The position numbers and the translations under genes were made by a program. From Temnopleurus reevesii (taxonomy: Eukaryota > Echinodermata > Echinoidea > Temnopleuroida > Temnopleuridae): a DNA stretch of 64,000 bases. The stretch is from assembly GCA_036244855.1 (NCBI GenBank), contig BQKZ01000697.1:26160-90159 (forward strand). The letters run 5' to 3'. A model generated the notes under the pieces. The model had not been told where the DNA came from and made no database searches. It worked only from the letters and a program-made list of their open reading frames with translations. Shown piece by piece: positions 25,501 through 35,300 of this stretch. Positions within the stretch are counted from its first letter, which is position 1; each line of letters opens with the position of its first letter.

Positions 25501-28500
25501 GTCTACCTGTGATAATGAATGGAACACGCCTAACTGTTTTGATTCCAGTGTGAACGGTACCTTTAACCTCACACAGTCGGTGCGCCCCAGCGAGGAGTAT
25601 TGGGAGTAAGTATAATTATTCATCTTCCCTTCTATGAATAAGCCATTCTCCGCGTCTTCGTCATATCGACGTCAAACAGATTACTCGCACCTAATGAATG
25701 ATCAAGAATATGCGGTCCTACTAAAAGCAGAAGAGTGCTGAACACTGTCGAAGAGTGGCTATTCGGCACACTATGTGGCACCCTTTTNGGACCAAATCAA
25801 TGCCAGAACCTTTAAGCTGTAGTGTAAGTCACGGTGGCAACCTAATTATAAGGCTTTACTGCCTTCCCTGTTGTCTCCACTATTGAGTTCTATTATATTT
25901 TATATGTACATTGTAAAAAATTTAATGTGATTTTGATAGAAATAAAATGAAATGAAATGAATATTGAAAATAATTAACATAAAAATTACTATTTCTCTTC
26001 CTCAATGTGCTTTTACAGGAGCCTTTCTGATCCCCTACGTGATCTTTCTGGCCATCGCTGGATCGCCTCTATTCATCATGGAGTTCTCTGTTGGACAGTT
26101 CTCTAGCCTGGGATGTATCGCGTGCTGGAATGTGGTCCCTCTTCTGAGAGGTGAGGGATAAAATTATTTTAGATATTATTATTTCTGATGATAATAGTTT
26201 ATTGCAAAATGACTCTACACTAAAAATAAATGTTGACATTTGTTGATCCCGCACGTGATCTTCTTGGCCATTGCTGGATCACCTCTCTTCATCATGGAGT
26301 TCTCTGTTGGACAGTTCTCTAGCCTGGGATGTATCGCGTGCTGGAACGTGGTCCCCTTCTGAGAGGTGAGGGATGTAATTCATCTTCATTCATCACGAAC
26401 ATACACATAATTTAAAAAAAGGTCCTACTTTTCAGCTGTAAGGGTGCCACCCCCTCCCCCTCCAAAAGAAAAGACCCCACACAAACACAATGATCACTAT
26501 GAATGCAATATATAGCTTAAAATGAAATATCGGTTTAAAACAGCTCAGTTGGTATAGCGTTTTGGGTTGGAAATTCATGACCCCTTTTGGTGTATGTTCT
26601 AATCCCGCAGCTGCCGCAATATCTTAAGATCTCGAACCCCGAGGAAAAGGTGCAAAATTGCAGCCAAACTTGTGCACCTTTTTCTAACTTAGTGACATGT
26701 GGTGTAATGAATCAAAGGGAGTCCCTTGGACGATTGTACAATATGGTTCCTAATGTTTTGGGCTTCAAAAAGTGGATATAAAATTTGGCTGATCATAAAG
26801 ATTGCATTGGAGTGTTTCCTTCTCCAAGATCGTCACCCTTACTTACCTGTACCGTATCTTGTCTTTGTGATTTACATTGGTGGGAGATCCAAGTGTTAAA
26901 AAAATCAATTAAGGTTCCATGATAATGTAAAATCCGACACTTTTCCTATTCTTGCACAAAACACCCTTGATGATATGGATGAACCGATTTTTTTTTTTTT
27001 TACACACATGTGGCAAGTGTGCTATCGAATGTACATATTTTTTTTGCGTTGTACTTTTTATTTATTTTTTTTCCATTGATTATGTGCGTTGAATTATTTT
27101 TAGTGCCTCTTGAATATTAGAAATGCAAAAATATTAAAGAAATTAAGATTCATCATCTTTTTACGATCAATAATTTTATATTATTATTGTCACCAGGAAT
27201 GGGCATTGGAATGATCGTTCTCTCGACGCTGGTCGCCATCTACTACAACGTCATCGTGGCCTGGACCATTTACTTCATGGGGGCGTCATGTCAGTCCACA
27301 CTGCCATGGTCTACCTGTGATAATGAATGGAACACGCCTAACTGTTTTGATTCCAGTGTGAACGGTACCTTTAACCTCACACAGTCGGTGCGCCCCAGCG
27401 AGGAGTATTGGGAGTAAGTATAATTATTCATCTTCCCTTCTATGAATAAGCCATTCTCCGCGTCTTCGTCATATCGACGTCAAACAGATTACTCGCACCT
27501 AATGAATGATCAAGAATATGCGGTCCTACTAAAAGCAGAAGAGTGCTGAACACTGTCGAAGAGTGGCTATTCGGCACACTATGTGGCACCCTTTAGCGAC
27601 TTTTTGGAACTCTTCGGCACTCTTCGACCTTTAATAATACCCAGAATAGGCGCGAGAGAGGATCATTTGATTACGGCTAGAATCTATTCAAAATTATACG
27701 TATTAAAGCATCATTTATTGAAACGACAACAAAGCGTGAAGTTACGAAAATGAAAAGAATACTGATAATGGCACATAAACCGAGACATGAACCACCTTCA
27801 AAATACACTAGAAATTATTGCAGAAATGTTGGGGAAAATTAGGAGAAGAGGACATTTACCCCCTTTTCTCTGCAAAACAGGTACGTAATTAACAAGAACC
27901 TGTCTTTAGTTAACATTGTTTTCTAGAGGAGATTTTCTATGACCTATGACAGGAATGAGCCATATCACCTGTAATAGAAATCCGCAAATTTCATCAGTAT
28001 CAACAATGAAAATCTTTCTCATACTGTATTTGCTTGTACACTTTCCTGATTAATGTTTTCATATTTTCTTCCTTCAGTCTCCGTGTACATCGAATCACGG
28101 ACGGCATCCATGATATGGGTACGATGAACTGGGATATATTTGGTGCTTTCCTTGGAGCTTGGATCATTGTGTATCTTTGAATCATCAAGGGAGTCAAGTC
28201 AGCTGGAAAGGTTAGTCACTGTTTAGTCCAAAAAAAAAATGCAGACGGCTCCTCCCCCATTCCCGCCTCTTCCTTTAGCACTAGGCCTATCCAGTGAGGC
28301 TCAGAAATATATAGTATTAACTCTGAAAACACAAATTTCGTTTTGAGAGGTTGGAGGAGTGACAACCTCTTCTAAATGGCAAATTAAAATTCAAACATGT
28401 TGGATATACAATTTGTTACTCTTAACTCAACATGTCAGTTTTAAATAACACTTTTAGCAGTTTAGAGGGCTTTTTGTTGAACATTTGTAGAAATACAAAT

Positions 28501-30200
28501 ATTGTATGGGTATCTCCTTCACCTCCTCACTTATACAAAACTATGTCTATAGATTTAAGCTCATAACGAAATACAAATGATAAAAGATTACTTCTTCAGA
28601 AAAAAATGCACAAATTATTTTTAATAATGTGTGCCTTCCGTGTGATCATCAGTGGGTTTTCGGTGTTTTTTAAATATTTTTTATATTATTGTCAGAAAGG
28701 TTTATCTAGAACTAGCTTTACTTTATTATTTTTCTACGATAGGTTGTATACTTCACGGCTACATTCCCGTATGTGGTTCTCTTCATCCTCCTCATCCGTG
28801 GGGCTACTCTTCCTGGAGCTGCACAGGGAATTATCTTCTATCTCAAACCTGACTTCAATCGACTAGCCAGTCCGGAGGTAAATTAACTCTTCATGTTTTG
28901 CTGATATAAACGCAAAGCTTTGGAAGTGATGAAGGTGGTGTAAGTTGGATGTGGAAATAAAAATCTGTTGTTGATGGTGCTGGGTGGTGGTGGTGGTGGT
29001 GGTGGTGATAGCAATGATGATGATTATGGTGATTATGATGATGATGATGATGATGATGATGATATTGATGATGATGATGTTGATGTTGATGATGATGATG
29101 GTAATGATGCTGATGTTGCTGCTGCTGCTGATGATGATGATGCTGATGACGGTGGTGATGATGATTGTTAATGGTCGTCGAAGTTAGGTTGTTGTTGGAA
29201 GTGCAGGTGATTGGATTGGTGACGACGGTCTCAACTGAAAAATGGTAATATAATAATGGTAAGATAATAATCTTAAAACAAATAATCATTTCGGCGTATT
29301 TAGTCAAATGTATCAAACGCTTAGTATACAAAAATCTATTATTTCGTCTTTGAAGTAATCCCGCTCCTGACACCAACTTACCTGCTTACTGGGAAATGAA
29401 ATGTTATGTCTAACTTTAGTTGAATGGCCAACTGATGGTGACAGTTAGGATTCTAGATTGACTCGGTAGTAATTTTGGTTAGAAGATTAAATAATTCCAC
29501 CAAAAAGCAAAAACGTATGCCATTGCTACTCAATCCCACTCCTGGCACCACTTTAAAACTATCAAAACCTCATGATTTTTAAAAAGATACTCCAATTTTT
29601 CTGTCACTACATTAAATACCTGATATAACGAACATGGACTTCATATATATATCTCATCGTCTTGTCTTTTCTATTAAAGCCATGGAAAGATGCTGCCAAC
29701 CAGATATTTTATTCGCTTGGTATGTCCTTTGGTAGTCTCATCACATTCGCCAGCTACAACAAATTCAAGAACAACTGTTATAAGTACGTATTATTGGATA
29801 CTTTATCCTTATTACTTTGTTACTTTTGAATATTCAAGATACTTTATCAAATCATTACAATTTTCCAAAGATATTGTTGGATGTTTGCATCATATAAAGC
29901 ACTTCATATCATTGTATTATGAATATCAGAACTCATTAAATTTTTTAGCACAATTACAGAATTTAACGGGTTTTTTTTTCATGAGATAAGTCGTAACTCC
30001 ACAATAATTAATAAAAGTAATATTTAATATTCACATTCAAATTTTCTCTTTTTCTCTGTCATGTTTTAGGGATGCCATCATGGTGTCATGTATCAACTGC
30101 GGGACGAGTATCTTCGCTGGTTTCGTCATCTTCTCCGTCCTCGGTTTCATGGCTCAAGACAGCGGGCTCGATGTCAAGGATGTAGTTGCCTCAGGTGAGA

Positions 30201-30260
<60 letters not shown>

Positions 30261-30380
30261 GTAATATGATGTTGGTGATGATGCTCATCATCATGATAAT
30301 AATGCTGACGTTGATGATGATTATGTTGATAATGATGATGATGATGATGATGACATTGATGATAATGATTATGATGGTGT

Positions 30381-30411
<31 letters not shown>

Positions 30412-30561
30412 AATATGCTAATGTTGTTGTTGATGATGATGATGATGATGATAAGGATGATGATAAGGATGATGATGATGATGATGATTATGATGATGAT
30501 GATGATAATGATGATGGTGATGATGATGATGATGATGTTGATGATGATAATGATAATGATA

Positions 30562-30605
<44 letters not shown>

Positions 30606-30716
30606 AATGATTATGATACTGATGATGGTGATGATGATGATGATGATGATGACGATGATGATGTTGATGATGATGATGATGATGATGAGATGATGGTGGT
30701 GGTAATGATGATGATA

Positions 30717-30764
<48 letters not shown>

Positions 30765-32289
30765 TCGATGGTGATGATGATAATGATGATGATGGTGGTG
30801 GTGATGATCATGATGTTAATGATGATGATTATATAATTTCAGACCCTGTCATATAATTGTTTGTAATTTATCATAAATCATCACTTTTGTTCGACATTGA
30901 ATTTTTTCAGGTCCTGGATTGGCATTCAAAGTGTACCCAGAGGCGTTATCCCGTCTCCCCCTCCCTCAACTCTGGTCGTTCTTATTCTTCTTCATGTTGT
31001 TAACACTGGGTCTTGATAGCCAGGTAGGTTGATTCGTAATGATAAATTTAATTTATTGCTAAAGGGGATACGATATCAATTCATCTTTATTAGGGAATGT
31101 TGCTACAAAGTTTCAATTGATCGCAAATCAACTGCAAAACAGTTGAAACAATGATGTAGATTCCAATCAACTTAACTGCAACTTGCGATCAATTGCAACT
31201 TTCAAACAGCACCCCCTTAGTGAAATTGTGCTTGGATTGATTTTTCATAATTTTTATATAAGATAATTTGGAACTATGTGAAGAACAGATCTTGATAGTG
31301 TTCCGACGTGATTGTTACTCTTTTTTTACAATGTAATTTTCCGAATTCATTTTTCATTTTTGTATAATTGAATATCAATATATTGTACTTTCATTTTATT
31401 TAATTTCTCAAATGATTTCAATGAAGTACCGAATCGGATAAGAGTTGTATGTATCTTCCTGTGTCAAAAATATGTAAGCCGGCTTCTAGTTCAATTAATC
31501 AAATGGATTTAACAAACAATGTCTTCAACTTTGTGTTTTTATGGATCATTGAATTATCATATTTCAGTATTTTATCTTACTATATGGGATAAGCTCTTTT
31601 GTCTTTATCATTGATGAATCATATCAGAAAGTGCATAATTACGTATATTTGTTCGCTCTTCCCATGCAGTTCGCCATGTCTGAAGCCCTGATTACGGCCA
31701 TTGCCGATGAACTTAGTCCAGCAAACAGGAAGAAGTGGAAGTGGCTTGTCACCCTCGGTGTTTGTGTGATCCTCTTCCTTTGCGGTATACCCATGTGTAT
31801 GAAGGTAAGTGATCAGGCTCAGTGGTTAGGTAATTCTAAATGGAAGGTCCTGGGTTCAAAACCACGTTCGAGCCCTGACAAAATCATGGTAAAGATTTAA
31901 GTAAATAGGACCACCAACCTTACATTCCCTAAGAAGTGGAAGTGTTTTGTCACCCTTGGTATATGTGTTCTTCTCTTTCTCTGCGGTATACCCATGTGTA
32001 TGAAGGTAAATTTTGTGTGTGGCTCAGTGGTTAGGGAGGTCGTAGGTTTGACACCCGATCGAATCATGCTAAAGATATTAGTATACATGACCATCTGTCT
32101 AATTGCCGAGCAGATAGTAAACCCATTGAAATATTTGCTTACCATTAGTGGTTTTTTGTCATTCTCCTCTTCATTTGTGGTAAATAGGACGCCCGTCTTT
32201 GTTGCCTCCTGCTCGGCATTTATGAATGGATAATGATAATAATGATATAATAATGCATGGCACGCTGGAAGCCCAGCGAAGAATTTGAC

Positions 32290-32334
<45 letters not shown>

Positions 32335-35300
32335 ATTTTATGGTTGACTGTTTTTACGCCATAACGACCAACTGTAATTCCCCACCTTTTGAAGATATGT
32401 GACGAAAGTTTTACGAATCACAGCCTATAAGTGAATCTCGAAATCTCGAAAAATTGAAGAGTTCTCCCTTATTATCATACACTTCCTTACAGGGTGAAAT
32501 GATAACATATATTTGCATTTATTCGATACGAATCAATTGTATCGAAGAAGGTTTTGTCATTGGGGCGTAATGATTACCAATATTAAGATGAAATAAAATC
32601 TGAAAAATTCTCATTAAAAGATTATTTTTTGTATGTTTTTTATTTGTTTTCAGGGCGGTATGTACGTATTCACTCTAATGGACTGGTATTCAGCTTACTA
32701 CTCTCTCTTCATCATTTCATCCTGCTATGCACTCTCAATCTGATATATCTATGGTAAGATTCAACTTCTTGGTAATCTGCAACTTTACCCTTTGCACAAA
32801 AAATGCATTCTTAAATTATTGGCAAAAGCTTACCCAACACTGGGCAATATGCTACATAGATTGGGCAACATAAGTAGAAGTAAAAGTATGTCTGATATAC
32901 GCTTGAATTTTTAATTTTCACCAGATGACAGGCATATTTTAGCAAAATGTTGTGTCAAATATGTCCAAATTATAGCAGAATGTGATTTTCAGTTGTCTCA
33001 AATAAGTTACACATTATATTGACCAATAGTCGCATGGACAGTTTATGTGGTCCAATGCTGGGTGAAATTTTGGCTAATCTAAATAATAATAATAATAATA
33101 ATAATACATGTGTCTTATATAGCGCACTTTCCACCCTGATTAGGTGCTCAAGGCGCTCAGAGCAAATTCATTACAGAAAAGAAATAACAAGGAAAGTCAA
33201 AAGGCACTCTTAAATAAATATCAAAATAGACCATTAAAGGGCGGCCAATAAATATCTGTAATCAGGAGCATAGAAATTAGAGAAACATAGTAAAAAGTAT
33301 TAAAATATTTACTTACCGATTAGTATCAATATGATTGTTAGAAGCTTGAAAAGTGTAATGTGGATAGTATGATTGTGGAATTGTACTTCTATATCTTAGG
33401 AAGATAGTATGATGAAAAAATGGTTCTCCTACATCTTAGGTAGATAGTATGTTTGAGAAATTAAAGGAAAATGCTTCTGCTCAGTCGATTTATTCAATTA
33501 CAACGTGCTATTTTGTCTCCCTTTTAAAGATCTCAAAATATGAATACTTATATCATAGTGAACATCGTGAACGCCATTTACAAATTCATGCTTATACTGA
33601 ACTCTGGATTGCAAGACGTAGAATACCGATGATCTTTGCATGGAAAAGGAAAATCTATGAACAAAAGTTTGAAGATAAAACGAGACCATCTCTTCTTTTA
33701 TCACAGGGCGAATGTCATTTTTTTTCAAAGGATCTCCCATACTCCAAAGGAACCATAATAATAGTCCATCCCTAATAAGTCCATGCTTATAATTTTATCC
33801 GTATCTTCTTATCACGGCCTCGTAGGAAAACGCTTGCAGCTGGATGCGGGCACAATTTGCATATTTTGTGTAAGCGTGAATGAATAAGATTTACTAACCA
33901 ACCAAACCAACCAACCAAACAACTAACTCACTAACTAACTAACTAATTAGCCAATCAATCTAACTTTTTATTCTCTTTGTATGTAGGTCTGAAGCGCTTC
34001 GTGAGTGACATCAGGGCAATGATTGGCTATGATGTATTCATCTACTGGCAAGTCTGCTGGGCTCTGCTCTCACCTTTGTCTATGATTGTAAGGAAACTTT
34101 ATAATAATTATATTAACATAATCAGGGACCTGCATAAAAATGCAATCAAACCTACGGTAAATATTAATCGTAAGTCTATGGCAAAACATGTACCATAGAA
34201 ATATGATTAATTTTCAATTAGTCGTATCTTAATGTTACAGGCCCCGGGTCTTCTTCCCCTATAAGAGATGTGAAATACGCAACGGAGAACGATTTACACA
34301 TTTGTTAAAAAAATAATAATGATAATAATGAATAAATAAATAAATAAAATGCTATAATTTCAAGACTCTCTGATCCCCTTCAGCGTTGTTCAGTGATTTT
34401 TTTTAATCACCTCGATATATTAAACTTTATAGTAGTTTCAGCTGTTACAAATTAATTATGTAATGATTTTAATTTTCAGAATACTTTGAAGGATTTGAAT
34501 GGTAACTTCGGGTCAATCACAGCCCAAATTTCTTGATTGGGCGAAAATTGTCTAAATATAGTTTGGCCTTTAGGCTAGAAAGAAACGAAGCAAACATATT
34601 TTGGTCATCTTTATGATTCATTTTCTCTTTTTATTTAAAAGTCAGCTCATCGTTGTTGTTTATGAACGATATTCACCTCTCCCATTCTCTGGTTTTCCGT
34701 TTAAATTTGGGATGGCCATTTAGGGTTCTGATAGAAAAAAGAATAGCGAGATATCGTAAATGTTGCCTCGGAAATTATCACAATTATCGTTATAACTCTG
34801 CATATATTCATATTTTTGCTCTCATTTACATTTTCATCCTCAGCTGATCGTCATTCTCGGGTTCGTCTTCTACACACCCGCATACATAGGCAGTTATGTC
34901 TTCCCAGACTGGGCCCAGGCTATCGGTTGGATCATGGCCTCTGCTTCATTCATTGTCGTACCTGCTTACTCCGTCTATGCAATGATCTTCCAAGCTGAGG
35001 GCACATTATTTAAGGTAGGCGGAGACAAAATTTAAAATGTTGTCATTATTATTGACTTCATATTTGCTTGTCGTCATGTGAGAATAGTTCTAACACGATA
35101 TAATCTATTTCCGAAAAAAATAAGTCGAACACAAATTCAATGCTCCTTTGTAATGCTATTCAAATCGGAACCGGCTTGTTATTGTTGTGTCCACACAGTT
35201 CAACACACGGCGTACGGATCTATTGTCCATGACCTACTTTATTTTGCGGGAATAGTTTATACCGTGTTCTCTTAGTACTGATGATTGTGATGTCCCATGC

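Larger units (their letters stand above)
23981..25787 (+). repeat. 1.8-kb direct duplication, copy 1 (TM2 and TM3/EL2 exons)
   Basis: The segment is repeated almost identically at 25789-27595, with a constant offset of 1808 and one N (25788) between the copies. Only a few substitutions are visible, e.g. around 23965-24190 versus 25960-25998. Near identity over introns as well as exons, plus the N junction, points to an assembly overlap rather than a real exon duplication. Either copy completes the transporter model equally well; I list copy 1 exons as the gene. Confidence 0.9.

Noticed and set aside
24211..27413. Mutually exclusive TM2/TM3 exon pairs
   Set aside because: The second set is nearly identical including introns and abuts a single N, so assembly redundancy is the simpler explanation.
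28891..29376. Open frames rich in His, Asp or Met over the GAT repeat
   Set aside because: They exist in several frames at once because GAT/ATC repeats lack stops; no homology or exon context.
30080..30811. Poly-Asp, poly-Met and poly-Ile open frames after exon 8
   Set aside because: Products of the intronic microsatellite; only the first part (to 30194) is a real exon.
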